Assembly: GCA_037447655.1 (NCBI GenBank)
Contig: JBBHKE010001626.1
Location: 238,562-302,561, forward strand
Source: Zygnema cylindricum
Lineage: Eukaryota; Streptophyta; Zygnematophyceae; Zygnematales; Zygnemataceae
DNA length: 64,000 nucleotides
Direction of reading: 5' to 3'
The position numbers and the translations under genes were made by a program. Below the pieces are notes generated by a model that did not search any database, was not told the origin of the DNA, and worked only from the letters and a program-made list of their open reading frames with translations. Below are positions 54,986 through 64,000 of the stretch, piece after piece; within the stretch, counting starts at the first letter, position 1; each line of letters starts with the position of its first letter.

Positions 54986-57047
54986 ATGTATACTTCCACT
55001 ACCACTGCTGGTTCTCCTCCTACAACAGTGGTCGTAGAACAACAGGTTATGGGCCTTTCGTCAAGAATTCGTATCTTCAATGGCCAAAAGTATGCATATT
55101 GAGCGGCGATGGATGAGTCATCTTTTGAAACTGCGGATTTATTGGGGGTGTAGGATGACTCCCTTGATGAGACATTGGGGGTGTAGGATGACTCCCTTGA
55201 TGAGACAAATCGAAGTTGGGCTAAAAAAACCTCTTTCGATCAGAACAATGTGATTCTTGGTATCTCAAAAATTTTGGTCATATCTTGGTTGAAAATGAAA
55301 GGCGAAAGAGATTTGGTCTTCACTGAAATTTGCTTTCGAAAAATCAAATGTCCAAGAGGACCTCTTTGTGGCTGGACAAATTTGGGATTACAAATTCTCC
55401 AAGGGGAGTATGATTAAATATTGGGACAATTTTTGAGTGCTAATTAATGCACACTCGTCTGTCGGTGGTTCCTTTCCGGAATTTCAACATGCAACTTTAC
55501 TTATCAGAGGTCTTCCACATGGTAACAAAAATGTGTATGTTCAATTGAAAAGTGATGATAAGGCTAACTGGCTGTTTCAGTTAGCATACAATCTTATCCT
55601 AGAAGAGGGATCTACAACTAAAATACTCAATGGTGAGAGAAAAGAAGATGCTTTGAGAACAAAATTTGACAAAGGGCACAGCTATGTTAGAAAAAAATTA
55701 GTTGAACCAGAATCATAATCATGTTAATCTGTACAACAATTGGCCAAATAGGCAGTTTTCTACTATATGTTTTTATTCTTTTGAAAAAAGACATGGATAC
55801 TGGTATTGCGCCACACCGAAAAAGGCAAATAAAACAGAATTATACAGGCCAGATTTGCAACAAAGTCCATATGATAAAGGCTTTACTGGCAATCCCTCAC
55901 GTGGAAATGCAATTTTTTTGGCTTCAACCGATGAAGATGCGTCGTTGAGCTTTGCACACAAGGAGGATGCCGAATTATTTGTAATGGCAGCAGCAATGAA
56001 AGGTCCAAAGGATGCAGGTTGGATAATGGACACTGGAGCATCGACCCAGATGTGTTGGAACAAGGCCATATTTTAAAACCTGAAGCCGACTCATCCAAAG
56101 AATATTTACTATAAATCTGGTATGAGTGTTCAAACTTCAGCTCAAGGTGATGTATATTTGATGGTAGATGTGGGAGGAAGCTATATAGAGAGGAATCTCC
56201 ACAATGTGTTTTAAGTTCTAGATTTTAAAAAGAATCTTTTTTCTACATCGTTGGTAGAAAGTAAAGGCTTTGAAGTAGTTTTAAAGGTTTGCATATAGGT
56301 TCTCAGCAAGCTAGGCAAGGTTGCAATGACAGGTACTAGAGAAACAAGCAAGATGAATCAAATGGAAATGGCTAAATGCAAAGAAAATGTTCTCTATTCC
56401 AGTGTTTCACCTGATAATGAATTATGACATAAAAGATTATGACATATTATCTATGATAGTTTGAAGAAAATGGTGAATGCAGTAAAGGTTGATGGTGTTC
56501 CCTTACATATCACCCTGTCAAAACATGTAATGGGTGTTCACTAGGTAAGATCCACAGAGTACTATTTCCCCAATAATCTGAACACAGATCAGAAAAAGTT
56601 TTACAGCTCATTCACTCCGATGTTCTCGGTCCTTCCCAAGTGACATCGGCGGGAGGCGTTCACTATATTGTCACGTTCACAGACGACTATTTTCGGTACA
56701 CCAAAGTTTACTTTATGCAACATAAGAGTGAAGTGTTGACAAACTTCAAACACTATAAGGCATGGGCAGAAAAGCTTCACAGAGTTCCGATATTGGCATT
56801 GAGATCGGACAATGGTAAAATATATACTTCAAATGAATTCGAGCTGTTTCTCCTCTAAGAAGGTATCAGTAACAATCTTACAGTTCTATATACACCTGAA
56901 CAAACTGGTGATTTTGAAATGTTAAATAGAACAGAGACAAGATGTGCTAGATCCATGCTTGTAGAAAAATGCTTGATCTGAAATTCTGGGCTGAAGGCAT
57001 TAATTGTGCACTATATATTAAAACAGAGTATCTTCTAGATCTGTTAG
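54986..57047 (+). pseudogene. Copia gag-protease-integrase
   Basis: ATG at 54986 begins [20 protein letters not shown], followed by LSSRIRIFNGQKYAY, a typical Copia gag start. Stops occur soon after, and a 33-bp piece (55142-55207) is tandemly doubled. Gag continues at 55437-55718. Protease: GWIMDTGASTQMCW (56021-56062) with catalytic Asp intact. Integrase: LIHSDVLGPSQ (about 56606-56640), GVHYIVTFTDDYFRYTKVYF and LRSDNGKIYTSNEF (56659-56840), then EQTGDFEMLNRTE. Ends at 57047 where another LTR begins. Confidence 0.87.
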
Positions 57048-57893
57048 TGTTGTTTTTGGAAAGCTTTAAGTCTCGGCAAATTTATAGGACGGCGGAAAAA
57101 TAGATCTATATGGACACGCGTCGTCACTTGAATCACAGTGCAGGTTTTTGAAAGGTAACGACAACGCAGCTGCGACGCAGATGGAACAAGCGCAGCTGCG
57201 GTTATTTTTGATATGGTCTGTACGGACGAACGCAGCCTGCGACGCAATGGGTCAAACGCAACTGCGGATATTTTGGTACATGACAACGCAGTTGCTACGC
57301 AACAAGACAAACGCAGCTGCGGCTAATTTTTGTATGTGATAACGCAGCTGCTACGAAGCTGCGGATATTTGAATATAATCAGGAATTAGACTGCGCTACT
57401 GCGGTTGATTTGAATCAAGTCAACATACGAGATTCACTTAGCTAGGCGACAAGTATTTGATAAAATCATCTGTATAGGATTCTCAGTCATATTGAGTGTA
57501 CAGTGATAGATTAGTTCTTAGCGTAAGTAGGCGCACTTAGACCTTAGTGGCAGTTTAGTTCTTTTGGTTGTATCGTTTTGAAACACTGGTATCGGCGGTA
57601 CAGCACTATATAGTAGGACAACTGAGTGAAGAGTATAAGACTTAGGACGTAGAACATTTTATGTATCCAGACTTCCAAACTGTGTAATCTGCAGACTGTT
57701 TTTGGGAAACTTCGGAGTTACATATCTTGGTGTATGGTGGATCAATTGAGCTGAAACTTTGGGAGTTGTCAGTCTTTGTGATATTCTATACTATGTTATA
57801 GTTTGAAGCAGTTTGGTTCATTGTATCAGATTTGGTGAGCTGTTGAAAACAGCTGTTTAAAAGGATTTTTGATAAGCTTCTGTGAGTAAGATT
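57048..57893 (+). mobile_element. Internal LTR with GCAGCTGCG tandem repeats
   Basis: Starts TGTTGTTTTTGGAAAGC right after the broken integrase, related to the LTRs at 52281 and 13478. Between 57155 and 57370 it holds four or five ~60-bp units with AACGCAGCTGCG and (G/C)TACGCA cores. Followed at 57894 by a second gag start, so it works as a 5' LTR plus leader for the next part. Confidence 0.78.
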
Positions 57894-60080
57894 ATGTCTA
57901 CTTCCACTACTACTGCTAATGCTCCACCTGCTCCAGTGGTTGTAGAACAACAGTTAGCACTACATTATATGAGATGTAGACATGGATAAAACCTGATGTG
58001 AGTCACTTTAAAGTATTTCGAAGCAAATATTTTGTCTTAGATACTTCCCAAGATAGGTGGAAAATGGAAGCAAAGGGCTTACCAAGAATTTTCATGGGGT
58101 ATGATGAGCATGCAAAGGGCTATAAAATATATGTATTATAAAAGAAGAAAGTAGTTCATTTTAGGAATATAGGGATTAAGGATGAATAGGACAAAGTTGA
58201 TCTGTTTAAATCTTACACATCGGCAGCAGCAAAACCTCAAGAGTACGTAATTTTCCACCATACACAACTAGTGTATTTTCACTCTCAATCACCACCACTG
58301 GTAACTACTACAGATGCATCACCGGAATCTCTATCTTGGGCGGAGCCATCTGTGGCAAGCTAAACACGGCAAATAAGTTCCATACTGCTATCGATTTCAG
58401 CATCAAAATTTCCGGGGGGAGAAGATTAAGTAGCCTTCTACAAGCCAACTCTCACTTTGTTTTTTGAGCTGCAAGCCAACTCTCACTTTGTTTTTTCAGC
58501 TGCTACTGAGGAACCTCTACTTATTCAGAAGGCCATCTCATCACCAAAGAAAAATCACTGGATTGAGGTGGTAAATGATGAAATGAAATCAATTATGGAG
58601 GCGCAGACAAAGAAGCTGGTGGATCTTCCTCCTGGCAAAAAAGTTTTTGGCAACAAATGGGTGTTCAAAGTAAAGCTCAACCCGGACAACACCATCAAAA
58701 GGTATAAGGCCAGACTTCTGGCCAACGGGTAGTATCTAAAAGAAGGTATTGACTTTGAGGGAACCTTCTCTATAGTTGTTAGATTTCCCACTGTCAAAAT
58801 TTTGTTGAGTTTAGCTACTATATAAAATATGGAAATCTATCAAATGGATGTTAAAACTGCTTTTTTGCATGAAAAGTTAGACGAAACTATTTACATGAAG
58901 TAACCTGAAATGTATGAAGAGAAAAAAAAGGAAGAGTTGGTTTGTAAACTGATAAAATCTGTGTACGTGATGAAACAAGCCCATAGGCAATGGAATCTTA
59001 GATGAGTTTTTGACTGGACAAGGCTTTAAAAGAATTAGCTCTGATCACTCTGAATATGTTTTATAAGGGGAGGATGGGATACTTTACATTGGTGTATATG
59101 TTGATGACTTACAATTAATAAGCAAGTCAATGGATGAAATAAACGGCATAAAAGCAACCCTAAGGCCTCGATTCGAGATGAAAGACCTCGGCGAGGCCAA
59201 CTATATCTTAGGCATACTAGTAGAAAGAGACAGAAACAAAAAAATTGTTATGTTGACTCAGAAAGAAGCGATAGGTAATATGCTGGAAAAATCTGAAATA
59301 AAGGATGCAAAAGGTTTTGTAACTCCCACAAAATTTAGGCTGAAGCAAGATGGAAGTGATTCAAACTCAGACATAATGATTCGTGAGAGTTTACAGTCAG
59401 GGGAGGAAGAGTTTATGGCTATAAGGCCATATAGACAGGTAGTTGGAAGTCTCATTTATTTCTGAACTCTAGAAGACATGATGTTGCAATAGCCGTGGGA
59501 GTTTTGAGCATGAGTTTGCAAAATACTAAAAGGGCAGACTGGGAAGCAACAAAAAGGAATTTGAGATATCTTGCAGGTTCTTGAAATCTTAAGCTTGTAC
59601 TTGGAGGCGAAGAGGTGAAACTACAGACGTGGAGCGATGCCAGCTCTGGAGATATGCCAAACTGGAAATCCAGAATCGGTTTTGTTCTAAAAATTGGAGA
59701 TGGAGCTTGCTGGTGGAGCAGCAAGCTACAAAAAGTTACAGCTCAGTCTACAATGGAGTCTGAATATATGGCAGCCGCCTCTACCCTCAAGGAACACCTG
59801 TGGGTTAAGTCCATCTTACAAGAACTTGGATACATACAAACATGACCTCAGGTTATCCAATGTGACAACAAGGCAAACATTGCTATTGCCTCTAACCCTA
59901 GTCACCACTTGAAGAGCAAACACATGGATGTTAGACTTCACTTTGTCCGAGAAAATGTACTTTCAAAAATTATAAAATTGTGTTATTTACCGGATGAGAA
60001 AATGGTGGCTGATATGCTAACTATACCCCTTGTTGCTCCTAAGTTGCAATTTTGTAGAGAGGCTATTGCGTTGGGTGAGT
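57894..60080 (+). pseudogene. Copia gag start fused to reverse transcriptase-RNase H
   Basis: ATG at 57894 gives MSTSTTTANAPPAPVVVEQQ, then jumps directly to the late integrase/pre-RT region (KPDVSHFKVFRSKYF, 57990-58035): protease and integrase core are deleted. RT: WIEVVNDEMKSI, PPGKKVFGNKWVFKVK, YKARLLANG (58559-58730), QMDVKTAFL, then YVDD (about 59097-59108) with both Asp kept, FEMKDLGEANYILGI. RNase H: SDASSGDMPNWKSRIGFV, STMESEYMAAAS, IQCDNKANIAIASNP, HHLKSKHMDVR, VADMLTIPL (59632-60040). Several in-frame stops. A 32-bp duplication occurs at 58436-58500. The polypurine tract AAAGATTTAGGGGAG is at 60091-60105. Confidence 0.9.
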
Positions 60081-60105
60081 AACCGAGGCTAAAGATTTAG
60101 GGGAG

Positions 60106-61063
60106 TGTTGAAATTTAAAATCTTTAATTCAATAGACAAAGCTGTGAGGGGAGATTGAATACTTATAATATTTTTGTGAGAAGCAGTTGTAATATTTACC
60201 CTTATTAGTGTGACAGTAACAAAAAGACATTAGAGTGTACTGTACGTCTACAAGGACACGTGTCGGCAAGGGGAGGACTATGTAGGTTTTAGAGAAGAGC
60301 GCCGACGACCAAGTACACTCGGCGGGCACTTAACGAGCAGATTCACATGATTGAACGAACAAAGAATCAATCGCATATCTGGAAAATGTATGATATGGTG
60401 AGCTATAGAGACCTTTGATTGGTATCGTGTCGACAAATGCAATTTATGTGGGACCACAAATGACGAAGCACCCTCGTACGAAATCAGGTGCTTCGTACAG
60501 CACAACCACAATCGGTTCGATTTTAGTGACCACTGCTGATTAAGCACTTAAAAAATTTATTCTACGGTCTCCTATTTGTAAATATTTGTGTAACATTGTT
60601 TTGTAGTTTAGTGTAATAGAAAATAGTGTTTCACTGTTTAGTTTTTGGAAAGTTGCAATTAGGTTTTTGGAAGTACTCACGGTGCAGTGAAACACAGTTT
60701 GGGCACTTTGTCGTAGCATAGAACAGTACTGTAGTACAGTCACCCGAATTACTATAGATTAGTAGATACTCACCCCGAATTACTATAGATTAGTAGATAC
60801 TCACTGTGAGTATATAGTTTAGGACTTAGTCAAATTTATGTATCCAGTCTTGGGATAAAGTTATCTAAAGGCAATTTATGAGAAACTTGCAGAGGCTATA
60901 TCTTATAGTTGATTGGGTCAATTGATCTCCAACTTTGGTAGTTGTCAGTACGTTGTGTTTTGGTTTGTGCAGCTGAATTTGATTCAGTTTCTTCCTGTGT
61001 GTCATATTTTGTGTCAGCTAAAAGTTGGTTATTGAGGAAGGTACTTGATAGATCTGCTAGTAT
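60106..61063 (+). mobile_element. 3' LTR of the plus-strand Copia element, with leader
   Basis: Starts TGTTGAAATTTAAAATC right after the polypurine tract; homologous to the LTR at 53074. Holds the GACACGTGTC palindrome (60255-60264) and a 31-bp tandem duplication (about 60745-60805). It continues into a leader and a third gag start, so this LTR is also the 5' LTR of a further, lost copy. Confidence 0.85.
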
Positions 61064-61123
61064 ATGACTACTTCTACTACTACTGCTTGTTCTCCTCCTA
61101 CTACGGTGGTCGTAGAACAACAA
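61064..61123 (+). pseudogene. Third Copia gag start, cut after about 20 codons
   Basis: ATG at 61064: [20 protein letters not shown], same start as at 54986 and 57894. It breaks off at a TA microsatellite. Confidence 0.85.
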
Positions 61124-61310
61124 TATATATATATATATGCATATACTTAAATATATATATATATTTATATATACACACACACATATATATATATATATGT
61201 ATATACACATATATATATGAATATATATCTGTATATATATGTATATATATATATGTTTATATATGTGTATATATATACATATATGTTTATATATATATAT
61301 ATTTAAATAG
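61124..61310. repeat. TA-rich dinucleotide tract
   Basis: TATATA with interspersed CACACA and TGTATA, about 190 bp. The Tyr/Ile frame across it is not a gene. Confidence 0.9.
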
Positions 61311-61374
61311 TGTTGTATGCGTTAGGATAGGTCACGTTGTCAACTTTGAGGGCTTTTGGACATAGAGAGGAGCA

Positions 61375-61590
61375 AAGAGAGGGAGAGGGAGAGAGAGAAA
61401 CAAAAAAGTAAACATATACCTAAAGTTAGTTATATACATATTGTTTTAAATTTTGCAAGAGAGGTGATAGGTTATGAGTGCTTTAAGAGCAAAAAATAAA
61501 AACGGGGGAGGGAGGGAGAGCGAGAGAGAGATGGGGAAAGAGGGAGAGGGAGTCAAGGAGAAAAAGAAGAGAGGAGAAAGAGGGCAAGTA
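61375..61590. repeat. GAGAGG/GGGAGA purine-rich tracts
   Basis: Two GAGAGG-rich runs (61375-61400 and 61503-61590), with another near 61660-61700. Complementary in type to the CCCTCT repeats at the left end. Confidence 0.75.
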
Positions 61591-61599
61591 TAGTTTAAA

Positions 61600-62037
61600 A
61601 CACGACCACAATTTGATTAGGATATGTATTTCAAGAAATTTTATAAAGTGTGAAACTTATGAGGGTGCGAGTGGAGGAAAGAGGAGAGGACGGAGGAAAA
61701 AACGAAAAAAAAGGGCGAAAAAAAAAATGAAGAGTTGACGCAAAAAAAAAACACACACACAAAAATAGTTAACATGTGATATCATTTTGAATTTTGGTAC
61801 AACTTGTTTTTTTTTTGTCATTTCAGCCAAATCTGAATTTTACCCATGAAAAGAGGCAAAGACGGGTGAAATGGCATCTAAAATAGTTAAAACAATTCAA
61901 AATAGATAAAACCGTTTAAACTAGTTATAAAAAAATTGCAAAGTTCAAAAAAAATGGTCATCTTTGCATGCTCTCAAGTACATACCATACAACCAAAAGA
62001 GACCAAAAGGGAATTTGTAAAAAAAAAATGACCAAAA
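61600..62037. other. No gene recognised
   Basis: A-rich, with poly-A and AAAATAGTTAAAAC-like words around 61760-61930. No coding motif. Confidence 0.5.
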
Positions 62038-62217
62038 CGATAAGCTCATCGTTATTGGTGTTAATAAAACTAATTCGCTCGCGTTTTTTTGTAACAACAT
62101 TATTTAAGGACGTGAACTACAACTTGCCACGTCTTTTAGAACTAACTTAGTATTATTATTTCTAATTTTGCATTAACACCAATAAATCTTTAACCGTAAT
62201 AACGATGAGCGGTGTAG
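62038..62217. mobile_element. MITE, same family (copy 5)
   Basis: Left end GCTCATCGTTATTGGTGTTA, right end (other strand) ACACCGCTCATCGTTATTAC followed by GGTTAAAGATTTATTGGTGT. About 180 bp with good terminal inverted repeats. Confidence 0.78.
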
Positions 62218-63073
62218 TTGTGTTAAAAAAAATGAGAAGGTGTAAAACCAAGGTGAACTCAAATTATAGCCATCTCAAATCCTATTTTGATTTCAAGTTC
62301 TCCAATTCATCAAACATCGGTGAACGTTGATTTTTTTTTGGATTGCAAGTCAAAACAAGCAAAAACAACGCGTCACACAACTTCTCGAACTTTTTTGAGG
62401 TTTGCAATGAAAGACTGTATATTCCCCATAAAAATGTTGTTCGCTAAGTTTCTCCAAAAAAATACATGCCACAATATAAAAATGACATGCCATAACTTAG
62501 CCTTCAATTTTTTTTTTTTAGGAAAGTTAACTCTTCATTACGTACATCCAACAAATTCCATTTAATCTCAACTTATCCATATGCGGAAAAAGATCAATAT
62601 CTGAGATAATAAAAAACATTTTTTGAGATTAAATCCACATAAGTAGAATTATCAAAGTAGTTTTTGATTAGTTAAATGATTGGCAAGTTTTCGATGCAAA
62701 GAGAAGGCTATGTAACTAAGTATTTAGCAGTCTAAAGTCTCACACTATATTGCTTGTATTTTGCTCATTGTATGAGCAAAGTTTTTTTTCGCCTGTTGGA
62801 GAAAGATGCCCCCTTCTCTCCAGCTACACCATTTGGCTTTTTAATTATCTTTACCTTTCTCTACTTTGTAATGAGGTCCCATGGTCTATATTGACCAATG
62901 ATGACTGTCTTTGCCTACATGGCTAGAATTGGAGAAAAAATATCATTAGTTTTTCTATAATAACGATTTAAATATGTAGACTACAATAATATGGCATAGA
63001 AAAAAGGTCAAACGGAGATCGTTGTCTAGTAACTAGTGACTCTAAGAGGCTAATTGGCATGATGAAAATTCAA
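62218..63073. other. No gene recognised
   Basis: AT-rich. The short plus-strand frame 62287-62565 lacks motifs or splice context. Confidence 0.5.
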
Positions 63074-64000
63074 TGTTGAAAATTGGTATATTGTATTCAA
63101 TCTAGTTAGTCTATGGTCATTCTACAGCTTTGATACTTGTATTAGTCATTGAGAATGGTAGGCAGCCATGGCTGCCTCAGGCAGATAAGAAGACAAGTAG
63201 AAGACACAACCCCTGCAAAAGATACTCTCACGAACAAGATTTGATCATGTGAACTCCCAGTTAACCGTCGTACGGATTAGCCGTCCGCTTTATACAATAA
63301 GTCTTGATGAAACGTTACGTATATGGGATGTGATAAATATTTAAACAGTAACGCGGCGACGCATCATTTAACAGCTTACGAAACTAAATGAACATGAAAC
63401 GTGTAGAACCGCACAAAATACTGGACCGCACAAAATAAGCCAAACGATTTAATTTCAACGGAAGTAATAAAACGTCGTTCGCGATCGAAGGCTCACAGAA
63501 GAGCCGGAATTCCGGAGTAGACATTTGGCGTTTTGCAAGCCAATGTTGTTGGACGAAACGTGGCGAGTTATGATTGGACAGTGGATATTACGGGGGGAGC
63601 AACTACAGCTCAAGAGCTGACACACGTCAAGGGAGCGGCCATGCCGTACTATGGACGTACAAAAAGCACATTTGGCATTTTGCAAGCCAATGTTGTTGGA
63701 CGAAACGTGGCGAGTTATGATTGGACAGTGGATATTACGGGGGGAGCAACTACAGCTCAAGAGCTGACACACGTTAGGGGAGCAGCCATGCCGTACTATG
63801 GCCGTACAAAAAGTACAGCGGTACTTGTACCTTCTTGTACCTTACAGTCCTTTGATTGGCTAGGTACACTAATACTAGGTTCAAAGAGAGAGCTTAGGAC
63901 TTAGACAGAATTTAGGTAGCCTCCACTCTCCTAGAGTGCATCTGTATATATATATATATATATATATTATTATATACTATTTTTATACATATCTACATTA
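63074..64000 (+). mobile_element. Copia-type LTR running off the window
   Basis: Starts TGTTGAAAATTGG at 63074. Reads as the reverse complement of the LTR at 18381-19367: CAGCCATGGCTGCC, ACAAGTAGAAGACACAACCC, and the GTAC palindrome (63804-63840). Its right end is outside the window. Confidence 0.8.
63521..63814. repeat. Two tandem 147-bp units inside the LTR
   Basis: ACATTTGGC(G/A)TTTTGCAAGC... to ...GTACAAAAAG, twice with about four differences. Other LTRs of this family have one unit, so the duplication is recent. Confidence 0.9.

Noticed and set aside
55773-56098. Minus-strand frames of 71-98 codons
   Set aside because: Antisense to the Copia gag-protease region, which has clear conserved motifs on the plus strand.
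61045-61365. Tyr/Ile-rich frames of about 105 codons on both strands
   Set aside because: They cross a TA dinucleotide tract.

Overview
The window is a repeat-rich piece of a eukaryotic nuclear genome. It holds two host genes with many GT-AG introns, no operons, and many nested retrotransposons. The best taxonomic clues are a plant-type pfkB (myo-inositol kinase-like) gene, exon remnants of an EDR1/CTR1-like Raf-type MAPKKK, and a Gypsy retrotransposon carrying a DNMT3/DRM-like cytosine methyltransferase. From memory, DNMT-carrying retrotransposons have been reported from dinoflagellates and charophyte algae. Together these point to a streptophyte, perhaps a charophyte alga. This is inference; no species can be named from the sequence alone.

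Layout. 0-1.85 kb: a decayed DNMT3-like fragment of a Gypsy element, with CCCTCT-type repeats on both sides. 3.1-6.5 kb: an apparently intact four-exon pfkB sugar kinase gene on the minus strand (337 codons by my splicing), with a possible plus-strand gene inside its first intron. 6.7-8.05 kb: two hAT-like MITEs in opposite orientation around another MITE. 8.05-12.47 kb and 30.85-34.14 kb: two copies of a ~3.3 kb duplicated segment carrying remains of an unrecognised gene with a Glu-rich acidic tail. 10.4-21.1 kb: a nest of Copia LTRs and a minus-strand Copia gag-protease-integrase remnant, plus an unexplained 275-codon open frame. 21.1-26.5 kb: a 5'-truncated Gypsy element ordered protease - DNA methyltransferase - reverse transcriptase - RNase H - integrase, broken by stops and frameshifts. 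28.3-29.3 kb: solo LTR. 29.5-30.8 and 36.6-39.5 kb: two copies of one non-LTR (LINE) element. 40.4-48.2 kb: an apparently intact seven-exon regucalcin/SMP-30 gene on the minus strand whose exons join to exactly 299 codons plus stop. 50.7-51.6 kb: decayed Raf-like kinase exons. 52.3-61.3 kb: solo LTRs and a chimeric plus-strand Copia element. 62.0-64 kb: another MITE and an LTR running off the end.

The two intact genes are ordinary soluble enzymes: a ribokinase-family kinase and a metal-dependent lactonase-like beta-propeller. There is no sign that they are co-regulated. Everything else is mobile or repeated DNA. Four solo LTRs have identifiable 5-bp target duplications, one of them confirmed by an empty site in the duplicated segment. 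A family of about six small MITEs shares one terminal inverted repeat and sits largely inside or beside the genes. The most notable system is the methyltransferase-bearing Gypsy element, represented here by two independently decayed copies.
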